DNA from: Gemmatimonadetes bacterium SCN 70-22
Lineage (GTDB): Bacteria > Gemmatimonadota > Gemmatimonadetes > Gemmatimonadales > Gemmatimonadaceae
Length of the DNA stretch: 64,000 nucleotides
NCBI GenBank assembly: GCA_001724275.1
Contig: MEDZ01000002.1
Location: forward strand, 248,001 to 312,000
Reading direction: 5' to 3'
The notes beneath the pieces were generated by a model. That model was not told the origin of the DNA and did no database searches. It saw only the letters and a list, made by a program, of their open reading frames with translations. The position numbers were made by a program, and so were the translations under genes. Shown in pieces: positions 24,927 to 33,828 of this stretch. Position 1 is the first letter of the stretch, and each line of letters begins with the position of its first letter.

Positions 24927-27749
24927 ATGCAGATTCTCGATCGCCGCACCTTCGTCGGCCCCTCCATCTACGCCCACTTCGCGGTCATCCGCCTCGAAGT
25001 CGACCTGGGCGAGCTGGAAGCGTGGCCCACCATGCGGCTCGGGCACGCCTTCGTGGATGCCCTCGTCGAGCGCCTGCCGGGGCTGGGAGAGCACGGGTGC
25101 TCGTACGGCGAGTCCGGCGGCTTCATCCGCCGCATGACGGAAGACGAAGGGACCTGGCTCGGCCACGTCCTCGAGCACGTCGCCATCGAGCTGCAGAACA
25201 TCGCCGGCGAGGACGTCACCTTTGGGAAGACGCGCTCCATCGACGGACGCCCCGGTGTCTACGACGTCGTCTTCGAGTACGAGCAGGCGGAGGTGGGGAA
25301 CGAGGGCGCCGACCTCGCGCTGGCGCTCCTGCACTCGCTCCTCCCGCCCGCCCTTCGCCCCGAGGGATTCGAGGCCGATTGGAACTGGGAGACGGCGCGC
25401 GACGAGTACATCCGCTACGCGCAGCGCCGCGCGCTCGGCCCTTCCACGGCGTCGATCGTGCACGAGGCGGCGCGCCGCGGGATCCCGTGGATCCGCCTCA
25501 ACCAGTTCTCCCTTATCCAGCTGGGCCACGGGAAGTACCAGAAGCGCATCCAGGCCACCGTCACCTCGCAGACCTCGCACATCGCCGTCGAGCTGGCGTC
25601 GGACAAGGAGGAGACCAACCGGATCCTCTCCTCGTTAGGCCTCCCCGTCCCGCTGCAGCGCCTCGTGCAGACCGAGGATGGCTGCGTGCAGGCGGCCCGC
25701 CGCATCGGCTATCCCGTCGTGGTCAAGCCGTACAACGCCAACCACGGGCGCGGCGTCTCCATCCACCTGATGGACGAGGCGGCCGTGCGCATCGCCTTCC
25801 AGAAGGCCAGGGAGCACTCGAAGTCGGTCATCGTGGAAAGCTTCATCACCGGAGCCGACCATCGCATGCTCGTCATCAACGGCGAGCTCGTCGCCGCGTC
25901 CAAGCGCCTCCCGGGGCGCGTGGTCGGCGATGGCGTCCGCACCATCGAGGCCCTGGTCGCCGAGGTCAACGCCGACCCCCGTCGCGGGATCGGGCACGAG
26001 AAGGTCCTCACCCGCATCGAGCTCGACCACGAGGCGCAGCGGCTGATGGAGGCGAAAGGGTACACGAAGGACTCCATTCCCCCGGCTGGCGCGTCGGTCA
26101 TGCTGCGCCTGACGGCCAATCTCTCCACCGGCGGGACCGCCACCGACGTCACCGACATCGTCCACCCCGACAACGTCGAGATGGCGGTGCGTGCCATCAA
26201 GGCGATCGGGCTCGACGTGGGCGGCGTCGACTTCCTCACCCCCGACATCTCCCAGTCCTACAAGGACAGCGGCGGCGCCATCTGCGAGGTCAATGCCGCG
26301 CCGGGCTACCGCATGCACATGGCTCCCAGCGAGGGGAAGCCGCGCGACGTGGCCGGCAAGACGGTCGACATGCTCTTCCCCCCGGGAAGCCCGAGCTGGA
26401 TTCCCATCGCCGCCGTCACCGGTACCAACGGGAAGACGACGACGGCCCGCATGCTGGCCCATATCCACAAGCTCGCCGGCCGGCACGTCGGACTCACCAG
26501 CACCGATGGCGTCTACGTGGACGGGCAGCGCACCGTCCCCGGCGACATGACCGGCCCGGTGGCGACCCGCATGGTGCTCAGCGACCCGTCGGTCGACGTC
26601 GCGGTGCTCGAGGTTGCACGTGGCGGTCTCCTGCGCGCCGGCATGGGGGTGCGCCACGTCGACGTGGGCGCGGTGCTCAACGTCCAGAGCGACCACCTGG
26701 GAATGCGCGGCGTCGACACGCTCGACGAGTTGGCCGAGGTCAAGCGCATCATTGCCGAGGTGGCGCGCGACACCGCCGTCCTCAACGCCGACGACCCGCG
26801 CGTCTTGCGCATGGCGGGGTACACCGAGGCCAGGCACGTCTGCTACGTGACGATGAACCCGCAGCACGAGCTGGTGCGCGAGCACATCCGCGCCGGCGGA
26901 CGCGCCATTGCGCTCGAAGCCGGGATCAACGGGCAGATGATCACCATCTACGATCGCGGCGCCCACATCCCGCTCCTCTGGACACATCTCGTCCCCGCCA
27001 CCATGGAGGGGAAGGCCACCTTCAACGTGCAGAACGCGATGTTCGCCGCGGCGATGGCCTTCTCCATGGGCGTGCGCCTCGAGGACATTCGCAACGGGCT
27101 GCGCACCTTCCACACGACCTTCTACCAGGCCCCCGGGCGGATGAACGTCTTCGACGAGCATCCGTTCAAGGTCATCATGGATTACGGCCACAACGCCGCC
27201 GCCGTCGACTCCGTCTGCCAGCTCGTCACCCGCCTCGACGTGAAGGGACGCCGCATCTGCGTCGTCGCCGGCCCCGGCGACCGGCGCGACGAGGACATCG
27301 TGGAGATCGGCCAGGCGGCGGCCCGTGGCGACTTCGATCACTACATCGTCCGACGCGACGACGACCTGCGCGGGCGCGGCGGCGACGAGGTACCGCGCCT
27401 CATCCGTGACGCACTACTTGCCGCCGGCATCACCGAGTCGCGCATCACGCTCATCCCCGACGAGCAGGAGGCCATGGACGCCGCCCTCCGCATGGCGCGC
27501 CCAGGCGACCTCGTCCTGCTCTTTGCCGATGCCCTCGCCCGCAGCTGGAAGCAGGTGGTACACTTCCGTCCCACGCTCGAGGACGGGACCCTGGCCCCGC
27601 CGCGGCGCACGGGCGAGTGGGCCGTCGCCGACTTCGCGGCCACGACGCCCGGCGATGGCGCCGCCGGAGACGTCCCCGCCTTCACCGACGACGTGGTCAT
27701 CGTCCGAGACGAGCGCGGCGTCCACATCGCCCGCGAGAGTGACGACTAG
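24927..27749 (+). CDS. cphA: cyanophycin synthetase
   Basis: Makes cyanophycin by adding Asp to the backbone and Arg to its side chains, two ATP-dependent steps. It is 940 residues with the full three-domain architecture. The N domain contains HVLEH (His80, Glu83, His84), the region reported to form a primer-generating hydrolase site. The ATP-grasp G domain spans about residues 215-475 (VVVKPYNANHGRGVSI, ICEVNAAPGYRMH). The Mur-ligase-like M domain has its P-loop GTNGKTTT at residues 499-506 and MDYGHN. A tail of about 50 residues beyond the usual end is rich in Asp and Gly. The length is slightly above the typical 870-900. The stop overlaps the next gene's GTG start by 11 bases. Confidence 0.95.
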   Translation: MQILDRRTFVGPSIYAHFAVIRLEVDLGELEAWPTMRLGHAFVDALVERLPGLGEHGCSYGESGGFIRRMTEDEGTWLGHVLEHVAIELQNIAGEDVTFGKTRSIDGRPGVYDVVFEYEQAEVGNEGADLALALLHSLLPPALRPEGFEADWNWETARDEYIRYAQRRALGPSTASIVHEAARRGIPWIRLNQFSLIQLGHGKYQKRIQATVTSQTSHIAVELASDKEETNRILSSLGLPVPLQRLVQTEDGCVQAARRIGYPVVVKPYNANHGRGVSIHLMDEAAVRIAFQKAREHSKSVIVESFITGADHRMLVINGELVAASKRLPGRVVGDGVRTIEALVAEVNADPRRGIGHEKVLTRIELDHEAQRLMEAKGYTKDSIPPAGASVMLRLTANLSTGGTATDVTDIVHPDNVEMAVRAIKAIGLDVGGVDFLTPDISQSYKDSGGAICEVNAAPGYRMHMAPSEGKPRDVAGKTVDMLFPPGSPSWIPIAAVTGTNGKTTTARMLAHIHKLAGRHVGLTSTDGVYVDGQRTVPGDMTGPVATRMVLSDPSVDVAVLEVARGGLLRAGMGVRHVDVGAVLNVQSDHLGMRGVDTLDELAEVKRIIAEVARDTAVLNADDPRVLRMAGYTEARHVCYVTMNPQHELVREHIRAGGRAIALEAGINGQMITIYDRGAHIPLLWTHLVPATMEGKATFNVQNAMFAAAMAFSMGVRLEDIRNGLRTFHTTFYQAPGRMNVFDEHPFKVIMDYGHNAAAVDSVCQLVTRLDVKGRRICVVAGPGDRRDEDIVEIGQAAARGDFDHYIVRRDDDLRGRGGDEVPRLIRDALLAAGITESRITLIPDEQEAMDAALRMARPGDLVLLFADALARSWKQVVHFRPTLEDGTLAPPRRTGEWAVADFAATTPGDGAAGDVPAFTDDVVIVRDERGVHIARESDD

Positions 27750-29511
27750 GGGCCCGATCGGCGATATTGAGCCTCCAGCACCAACCCCGGATACGTCCCT
27801 GCCCAACTGCATCGTCGATTCGCGGCGCCTCCTTGGCGCCAACCTGTTCTCCCTGCGCCCGGGCGCAGTGCTCGAGCTCCTCGCAAGCGACGACGAACGC
27901 CCCGCGCTCCTCCTCGCCTGGCGCACCACGGCCCGGCACTTCGCCGCCCGCCTCGGGTGGACCGGCGTCGAGACGATCGTGCGCACGCACCCGGGGGGCG
28001 CCCAGTGTTTCATCTCCGCCCCCATCGACGCCCTCCTCACCGCCACCGAGGTCAACGAACAGGCCTGGCTCGCCGCCGAGCGGCTGGTGGAGGGGCGTTG
28101 CGTCACCGACGAGCGCGACGTCATCGACCGGTTGCGGGTGCATGCGCACCACGAGTCGCGTCCCCGCCTCGTGGCGCTCGAGCGCGAGGCCGCGCGCCGG
28201 GGGGTCAACTTCACGGTCGACGACGACTCGATATCGTTAGGCGCCGGCACCGGGAGCGTGACCGTCCCCCTCGGCGCCCTCCCCATTCCCGGGATGGTGC
28301 AGTGGGAGGGGGTGCACGACATCCCCATCGCCCTCGTCACCGGCTCCAACGGCAAGACGACCACCACGCGCCTGCTCGCCGCCATGCTCTCCGAGGGCGG
28401 GCACGTCGCCGCCCTCACGTCGACCGACGGCGTCTGGTGCGCCGGCCAGCTCATCGACGAGGGCGATTACTCCGGTCCCGCCGGCGCACGCCTCGCGTTG
28501 CGCGACCAGCGCGCCACCGCCGCCGTGCTCGAGACCGCCCGCGGCGGGATCCTGCGCCGGGGCCTCGCCGTGACCCACGCCGCCGCCGCCGTCGTCACCC
28601 GTGTCACCGCCGACCACCTGGGTGAGTACGGCATCCACGACCTCCGCGCGCTCGGCGAGGTCAAGCTGGTCGTCGCCCGCGTCGTCACCTCCGGCGGGCG
28701 GGTCGTCCTCAATGCCGACGACCGTACCCTGGTGGCCCTCGCCGCGACGGTGGGCGCCCCCATCACCTGGTTCTCGCTCGACGCCGGGAATCCCACCGTC
28801 GCCGCCTACGTTGCAGCTGGCGGTGAGGCCTGCGTGCTGCGTGACGACACCCTCACCTACGTGTCACCGGCAGGCGAGACCGCGCTCGGCGAGGCCACCA
28901 CCATGCCCCTCACCCTCGGCGGTGCCGCCCGCTACAACGTCGCCAACGCCCTCGCCGCCTCCGCCACGGCGATCGCGATGGGCGTCGCCCCCGACGCCGT
29001 CCGCGCCACCCTCGCGCGCTTCGGGCGCCTCCCCACCGACAACCCCGGCCGCCTCTCCCTCCTCGAGTACAACGGCGCCCGCATCGTCGTCGATTTCGTT
29101 CACAACCCCGACGGGTGGCTCGCCCTGTCGGACGCGCTGCACGACATTCCCGCCCGGCGGCGCCTCGTGGTCATCGGACAGGCCGGCGACCGGGACGACG
29201 AGGCGCTCGAGGAGCTGGCCGCCGCCGTCTGGAACGAGGAGCCGGACGTCGTGATCCTGAAGGAGATGCCGCGCTTCCTGCGAGGCCGCGAATCGGGAGA
29301 CGTCACCGGGCGGCTCGCCGAGGCGCTCCTCTCGCTCGACTGCCCGCGCGAGGCGCTGCGCTTCGCCGACGGCGAGCTGGCCGCCGTGCAGCTGGCGATG
29401 GCCGAGTCACGCCCCGGCGACCTCCTCATCCTCAGCGTACACGCCGACTACCACGCGGCCATGCACGCGCTTCAGGAGGCGGGCGCCCGCGTGGTGTCGT
29501 CCTTCACCTGA
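27739..29511 (+). CDS. stand-alone Mur-ligase paralogue of cyanophycin synthetase
   Basis: A 590-residue protein starting at GTG 27739 inside the cphA end. Residues from about 195 match the M domain of CphA closely: P-loop GSNGKTTTT (202-210), TSTDGVWCAGQLIDEGDYSGP, ETARGGILRRG, NADDRT, RYNVANALAA and DFVHNPDGW. The ~190 residues before it resemble a degenerate CphA N domain, lacking the HxxEH motif. The whole ATP-grasp domain is absent. It therefore keeps only the ligase type that in CphA adds Arg to the Asp side chain. It may be a second Arg/Lys-adding ligase, a regulator or a partner subunit of CphA, or may act on another amide polymer. Overlap with cphA implies co-translation. Confidence 0.85.
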   Translation: MTTRGPIGDIEPPAPTPDTSLPNCIVDSRRLLGANLFSLRPGAVLELLASDDERPALLLAWRTTARHFAARLGWTGVETIVRTHPGGAQCFISAPIDALLTATEVNEQAWLAAERLVEGRCVTDERDVIDRLRVHAHHESRPRLVALEREAARRGVNFTVDDDSISLGAGTGSVTVPLGALPIPGMVQWEGVHDIPIALVTGSNGKTTTTRLLAAMLSEGGHVAALTSTDGVWCAGQLIDEGDYSGPAGARLALRDQRATAAVLETARGGILRRGLAVTHAAAAVVTRVTADHLGEYGIHDLRALGEVKLVVARVVTSGGRVVLNADDRTLVALAATVGAPITWFSLDAGNPTVAAYVAAGGEACVLRDDTLTYVSPAGETALGEATTMPLTLGGAARYNVANALAASATAIAMGVAPDAVRATLARFGRLPTDNPGRLSLLEYNGARIVVDFVHNPDGWLALSDALHDIPARRRLVVIGQAGDRDDEALEELAAAVWNEEPDVVILKEMPRFLRGRESGDVTGRLAEALLSLDCPREALRFADGELAAVQLAMAESRPGDLLILSVHADYHAAMHALQEAGARVVSSFT

Positions 29512-31430
29512 TCGCGCTTCTCGCGCGCCGCCTGCTCCCTCGCCGCCTGCTCCGCCGCGGCGCGCGCCTCCGCCTTCCGCCGGGCCGTGTCGTACAGCCA
29601 CCACTCCAGGTGGCTCCCCACGATCGGGAGCGGCAGGGCACCTAACGACAGCATCTCCGCGTGCCAGGCGCTGAGCGAGAAGTCGCGCCCCTGCTCGCGC
29701 TGCATCCACGCCCGCATCGCCGCCACCTCGCGCGCGCCCAGCGCCCCGGCCCCGGCGAGCCCCGGGCGATTCACCACCCGCTCCACCAGCATCGTGTCCA
29801 CCTCCGCCGCAGTGGCGAGTACGTAGCGCCCCAGCACCGCCCGCGCCTGCGGAATCGACCACCCCAGATAGTGGATCCCCGTGTCCACCACCAGCAGCGC
29901 CACCGACGCCCCCTCGTCCAGCAGCCGCCCATACGCGTCCAGGGGGGCGGCGTACATCCCCAGCTCCCCCGCCAGCGACGCCGCGTACTGCGCCCAGCCG
30001 TCGCTGAATCCGGGCGTCCGCATGAAGCGCCGCAACGGCGGGATCGCCGCATTCCCGCCCACCAGCGCCGCTGCGAAATGTTGCCCCGGCGCCAGCTGGC
30101 GATAGCTCGTCGACGCCACCACCCCCGCGACCGCCGGGCGCCGCCATCGCTCCGTCAGCAGCAACGTCCCGATCGTGTCCTCCACGTTGGCCGGGAGGTA
30201 CACCCCGTCGGGCCACAGCAAGGCCTCGGCGGCGGTGGCCCGACGGACGATGGCGTCGTGCGCCGGGCGGCAAGCGAACGGCGCGGCCAGCGCCGGCGCC
30301 AGCTGCGCCTGACGGGCGGCCAGCGCGGCCGCCACCACCTCGACGGAGCGGGCGTCCCCCATCGCCAGCCGCAACGAGTCGTGGAAGGCGCGCGCGTCCG
30401 GGTTCCATCGATGCTCCCGGCGCAGCGCCGTCATCGTCGCGTCGATGCGCCTGAGCTCGGCCAGCCCGACCCGATGCGCCTCTTCCGGCGGAACGTCGAG
30501 CGACGACGCACGCCGCAGCAGGTGGCGGTACAGCTCCTTCCCCCCCGCATACTGCCAGAGCCCGGGACGGTCCGATGCCGCCGGGAGATACGACGCGCCC
30601 AGATAGGTCACCAGCGAATCGAGCGCCGGGACGATCCGCAGCGATGCCAGCGACTCGACCTCCGCCAGGAAGGCCGCACGTCCCGCGGAATCGAGTGCCG
30701 CCAGCCGCTCCGGCGGCGGACGCCATGGCCCATCGCGCCCGAGCAACATCACTCCGCGATAGAACGAGATGGCCGACTCCACCAGCTCGCGTGGCGCCAC
30801 GTACCCGCGCTTCCTCCGTTCCTCCAACCCCGCCTGGATCCGCTCGGCGAGGAACGGTAACGCCTCCACGAAGAAGAGGTATCGTTCGACATCCGACGTC
30901 GTCGCCAGGGGATGCAGGCGATACACCTCCACCAGGTCGCGGATCGGCGTCGTGGCCGGCGAGAGGAACGAGAAGTCGGGCCAGTAGAAGGCCGACGCCT
31001 CGGCGCGCGCCTCCGTCTCCCATCGGAGCGCCAGGGTCGTGAGGTAGTCACCCTGTGACAGCGCACCGACGTTCAACCGATCCAGCCCGCGCGCCACACG
31101 TTGCGCCAGGCGCAGGTCGCCCTTGCGCCCCTCCGCCGAGAGATCCGGCAGCATCGTCACCGGGAGTCCGTTGGCGAGCGCCACGTCGTAGCGACGCCCC
31201 AGGGCGTCGCGCCAGTACTCGGTCAGCACCTCCTGCAGCACCTGGCGCGCCACCGCCGAGTCGGCCGGTGTGGGCACGAGCGGGGGCGGGTTGAGGATCG
31301 CGCACGCCGACTGGAACGCTCCCGCCATCGCCACGAGCAAGGCGCGCAGCACGTGAGTTCGGCGACGTCGGGGCAGCGGCAAGGCTTGCGGGGGTTGCAC
31401 CAGTGGAGTGATCGTGACGATGCCTACCAT
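29472..31430 (-). CDS. DUF885 family lipoprotein
   Basis: An exported protein of up to 652 residues. ATG 31430 is used, with GTG 31352 as an alternative giving a shorter leader. A hydrophobic segment ends in QSACAIL, a lipobox-like Cys. Characteristic DUF885 segments are present: SSLDVPPEEAHRVGLAELRRI, GFSDGWAQYAASLAGELGMY and ALLVVDTGIHYLGWSIPQAR. The family is predicted to be metallopeptidase-like and is common in bacteria with many exported peptidases. The usual HxxxE-type metal motif is not obvious here, with GWAQYAASL in place of the usual GWALYAE, so activity is uncertain. The tail is a charged Ala/Glu/Arg coil. Its 3' end overlaps the convergent Mur-ligase paralogue by 40 bp. Confidence 0.82.
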   Translation of the reverse strand: MVGIVTITPLVQPPQALPLPRRRRTHVLRALLVAMAGAFQSACAILNPPPLVPTPADSAVARQVLQEVLTEYWRDALGRRYDVALANGLPVTMLPDLSAEGRKGDLRLAQRVARGLDRLNVGALSQGDYLTTLALRWETEARAEASAFYWPDFSFLSPATTPIRDLVEVYRLHPLATTSDVERYLFFVEALPFLAERIQAGLEERRKRGYVAPRELVESAISFYRGVMLLGRDGPWRPPPERLAALDSAGRAAFLAEVESLASLRIVPALDSLVTYLGASYLPAASDRPGLWQYAGGKELYRHLLRRASSLDVPPEEAHRVGLAELRRIDATMTALRREHRWNPDARAFHDSLRLAMGDARSVEVVAAALAARQAQLAPALAAPFACRPAHDAIVRRATAAEALLWPDGVYLPANVEDTIGTLLLTERWRRPAVAGVVASTSYRQLAPGQHFAAALVGGNAAIPPLRRFMRTPGFSDGWAQYAASLAGELGMYAAPLDAYGRLLDEGASVALLVVDTGIHYLGWSIPQARAVLGRYVLATAAEVDTMLVERVVNRPGLAGAGALGAREVAAMRAWMQREQGRDFSLSAWHAEMLSLGALPLPIVGSHLEWWLYDTARRKAEARAAAEQAAREQAAREKRDQVKDDTTRAPAS

Positions 31431-31538
31431 GCGGCGTGGCACCGCCCCCGGAAAGGGACGACGGAGCCTCGACGCAACGTAGTACCCCGCCTGCGCCGCA
31501 GTAGCCCCACCGCCGCGCGGTGCCGTAGCTTTCGCCCG

Positions 31539-32156
31539 ATGATCGGCGACCTGTGGCGCTCCCTCGCAGCCTCGCTCACCCCCCTCGAGGGGACCGCGGT
31601 GGCGTTCGGGCTGGTGAGCGTCTGGCTCAGCACCCGCGAGAACATCTGGAGCTGGCCCACCGCCATCGTCAACGTGGGGCTCTACTCCGTCCTCTTCCTG
31701 CGCGAGAAGCTCTACGCCGACGCGGGGTTGCAGCTCATCTACCTCGTCCTGTCCATCTATGGGTGGTACGAGTGGAAGTTCGGCGGCGAGAACCGCAGCG
31801 AGTTGCACGTGTCGCGCCTCACTCCGCGCCTGGCCGTCACGTTGGGTGCCATCGGCCTCGCCGGCTCCGCCGCCCTCGGGTGGTTGCTGCACCGGCACAC
31901 CGATGCCTCGCTCCCCTACCTCGACGCCACGCTGTCCGTGTTCTCGCTCATCGCCCAATGGATGATGACGCGCAAGATCCTGGAGAATTGGGCGCTCTGG
32001 ATCGTGCTGGACGTGGTGTACGTCTGGATGTTCGTCTTCCTCAAGCACCTGAACTTCACCGCCTTCCAGTACGGCGTCTTTCTCGCCCTGGCGGTGCTGG
32101 GGCTGCGCGACTGGAAGCGGTCGTACGAGGCCCGTCGTGCCATCGCCGTCGCCTGA
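31539..32156 (+). CDS. pnuC: PnuC-type nicotinamide riboside transporter
   Basis: An inner-membrane facilitator of 205 residues with about seven helices. The conserved WSWPTAIVNVGLYSVLFLRE and YLVLSIYGWYEWKFG blocks and the later WMMTRKILENWALWIVLDV block are diagnostic of PnuC, which takes up nicotinamide riboside (or related B-vitamin nucleosides in subfamilies). ATG 31539 is the first credible start. The ribosylnicotinamide kinase gene follows 32 bp downstream, which traps the substrate by phosphorylation and supports nicotinamide riboside over thiamin as cargo. I see no riboswitch in the 108-bp leader. Confidence 0.93.
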   Translation: MIGDLWRSLAASLTPLEGTAVAFGLVSVWLSTRENIWSWPTAIVNVGLYSVLFLREKLYADAGLQLIYLVLSIYGWYEWKFGGENRSELHVSRLTPRLAVTLGAIGLAGSAALGWLLHRHTDASLPYLDATLSVFSLIAQWMMTRKILENWALWIVLDVVYVWMFVFLKHLNFTAFQYGVFLALAVLGLRDWKRSYEARRAIAVA

Positions 32157-32188
32157 GCGTGAAATGCACCTGACGGTCGCGCTCCGCC

Positions 32189-32797
32189 ATGTCGCCTGAG
32201 CCCGAGTCGCCGGCGGTTGGGACTCGCGCTCGCGTCCCACGCATCGTGGTCACCGGCGGTGAGAGCACCGGGAAGACCACCCTGGCCGCGGCGCTCGCCA
32301 AGGCGTTGGGATCGCTGTGGGTCCCCGAGTACTCGCGCAGCTATGCCGAGCAGGTGGGGCGGGCGCTGACGTGGGCCGACGTTGAGCCCATTGCGCGGGG
32401 GCAGGCGGCCGTCGAGGACGCGGCGATCGAGCGCTGGCGCGCCCAGTTCGGGCGCAGCCGCGACGCCCCCCCGCTGGTGCTCGACACCGACCTCGTGAGC
32501 ACCACGGTGTACGCCGAGCATTACTACGGGGCATGCCCCGAGTGGATCATGGCCGCGGCGCGGGAGCGGCTGGGCGACCTGTACCTGCTGTGCGAGCCCG
32601 ACCTGCCGTGGGAGGCCGATGGCGTGCGCGATCAGCCTGCCGCTGGAACCAGGCTGCATTCGGCGTTTGGGGAGCGCCTGCGCACGCTCGGAGCTCGCGT
32701 TGCGCCAGTGCGAGGAATCGGACACACAAGGCTCGAGGCCGCACTTGCCGCGGTGAGAACCGCCCTCGTCTCTCCCGCCGTCGACAGCGGGCGCTAG
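32189..32797 (+). CDS. NadR-like ribosylnicotinamide kinase
   Basis: A P-loop kinase of 202 residues that would convert nicotinamide riboside to NMN. It has Walker A TGGESTGKTTL near residue 22, VPEYSRSYAEQVG, and VLDTDLVSTTVYAE, features of the C-terminal kinase domain of NadR. The NadR DNA-binding and adenylyltransferase domains are absent, so this is a kinase-only form. It sits directly after pnuC and completes a two-gene uptake-and-trap module. The last ~30 residues are variable. ATG 32189 is preferred because it gives the usual short lead into the P-loop. Confidence 0.9.
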   Translation: MSPEPESPAVGTRARVPRIVVTGGESTGKTTLAAALAKALGSLWVPEYSRSYAEQVGRALTWADVEPIARGQAAVEDAAIERWRAQFGRSRDAPPLVLDTDLVSTTVYAEHYYGACPEWIMAAARERLGDLYLLCEPDLPWEADGVRDQPAAGTRLHSAFGERLRTLGARVAPVRGIGHTRLEAALAAVRTALVSPAVDSGR

Positions 32798-32877
32798 CCG
32801 CCCGGCAGCCCGACTCCCCCTCGCCACGCATCGATTGCACACCCGCTGCTAACCGCAAGACCTCGACGACGACCCCG

Positions 32878-33717
32878 TCACGCCGAGTGATACCTCGACT
32901 GCAGCCAGTTCATCGCCGCATCGGATATCGCCTGGGGCACTTCGTGCCCGCCGGTGAATTCCTGGTACTCCACCGAGTAGCCCTGCGAACGGAACTTCGG
33001 TACCAGAAGCCGACTGCTCTGGTTGATCGGCAACACGGTGTCCTGGATGCCGTGCGAGATGAAGATCTCCGGCTTGCCGCGCGCCGTGGACGACGCGAAG
33101 AAGCCCGGCGAGTAGCCGATCACCTGGCTGAACAGGTCGCCGTTGGCCAGTCCGAGCGAGAGGGCGTACGAAGCGCCGTCGGAGAAACCCGCGACGGCAA
33201 TGTGGCGCGCGTCGAACGCGCATACCGAGAAGGTGTACGCCAGCGCCCGGTCGATGAACTCGACGTCGGGACCGAAGCCGCCGAACCGAATGTCCCATGA
33301 CGAGGCACGCGACTCCGGCGCCAGCATGACGAACCTGTTCGCGTCGGCGCGGTTGCCGTACGACCCGAACCACATCGACGCCGCCCCGCTCGCCCCGTGC
33401 AGCAGGACGACCAACGGCAACGGTACCGTCGGGGCGTAGCCGGTGGGGACGTAGAGCAGTCCATCGCGCGAACTACCGAGACCCAACTGGTGGAGCCCCG
33501 GAGCGAGCGCCGACGTTGGCGAGCCGACGCGCGACTGCAGGTGTTCGGCGCCGTCGCCGGACGGACCAGCCGAATCGCCCTTGCAGCCGGCGAGCATGCC
33601 GATCGACGCCGCGGCTTGGGCAAGGAAGAGGCGTCGGTCGATTCCCGCCTCGCGCGGGCTTGGTGCTGGTGAGTGCGTCGTCACAGAGGCCTGCAGGGTG
33701 AATGTCTCCAGGAGCAA
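32878..33717 (-). CDS. exported alpha/beta-hydrolase esterase (PHB depolymerase-like)
   Basis: A 279-residue serine hydrolase. The N terminus has a twin-arginine-like DRRLFLAQ, a hydrophobic stretch and a lipobox LAGCKG, so it is probably a Tat-exported lipoprotein. The hydrolase core shows the oxyanion block VVLLHGASG, the nucleophile elbow AGFSDGAS, the acid in GIQDTVLP and the catalytic His in TGGHEVP. It resembles the LpqC/phospholipase-carboxylesterase group of short-chain ester or feruloyl esterases; the substrate is unknown. It is convergent with the NadR-like gene. Confidence 0.86.
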   Translation of the reverse strand: MLLETFTLQASVTTHSPAPSPREAGIDRRLFLAQAAASIGMLAGCKGDSAGPSGDGAEHLQSRVGSPTSALAPGLHQLGLGSSRDGLLYVPTGYAPTVPLPLVVLLHGASGAASMWFGSYGNRADANRFVMLAPESRASSWDIRFGGFGPDVEFIDRALAYTFSVCAFDARHIAVAGFSDGASYALSLGLANGDLFSQVIGYSPGFFASSTARGKPEIFISHGIQDTVLPINQSSRLLVPKFRSQGYSVEYQEFTGGHEVPQAISDAAMNWLQSRYHSA

Positions 33718-33828
33718 CTTCCTCCCAGCCTAGGTGCCCGGCCAGTCAATGGTGACGAGGCAGGATTTCCTGTGACGACGCGTACCCGGAATGGTGTCAG
33801 GCCTGGCCCAGGCGGCGCCGAGACGCCG

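Noticed and set aside
31431-31538. NAD+ or TPP riboswitch before pnuC
   Set aside because: I could find no matching conserved core or paired elements in the 108-bp leader.
29472-32240. DUF885 gene extended to 922 codons
   Set aside because: The additional N-terminal sequence lies antisense to pnuC and the NadR-like gene and is non-conserved; the lipobox leader gives a better start at 31430.
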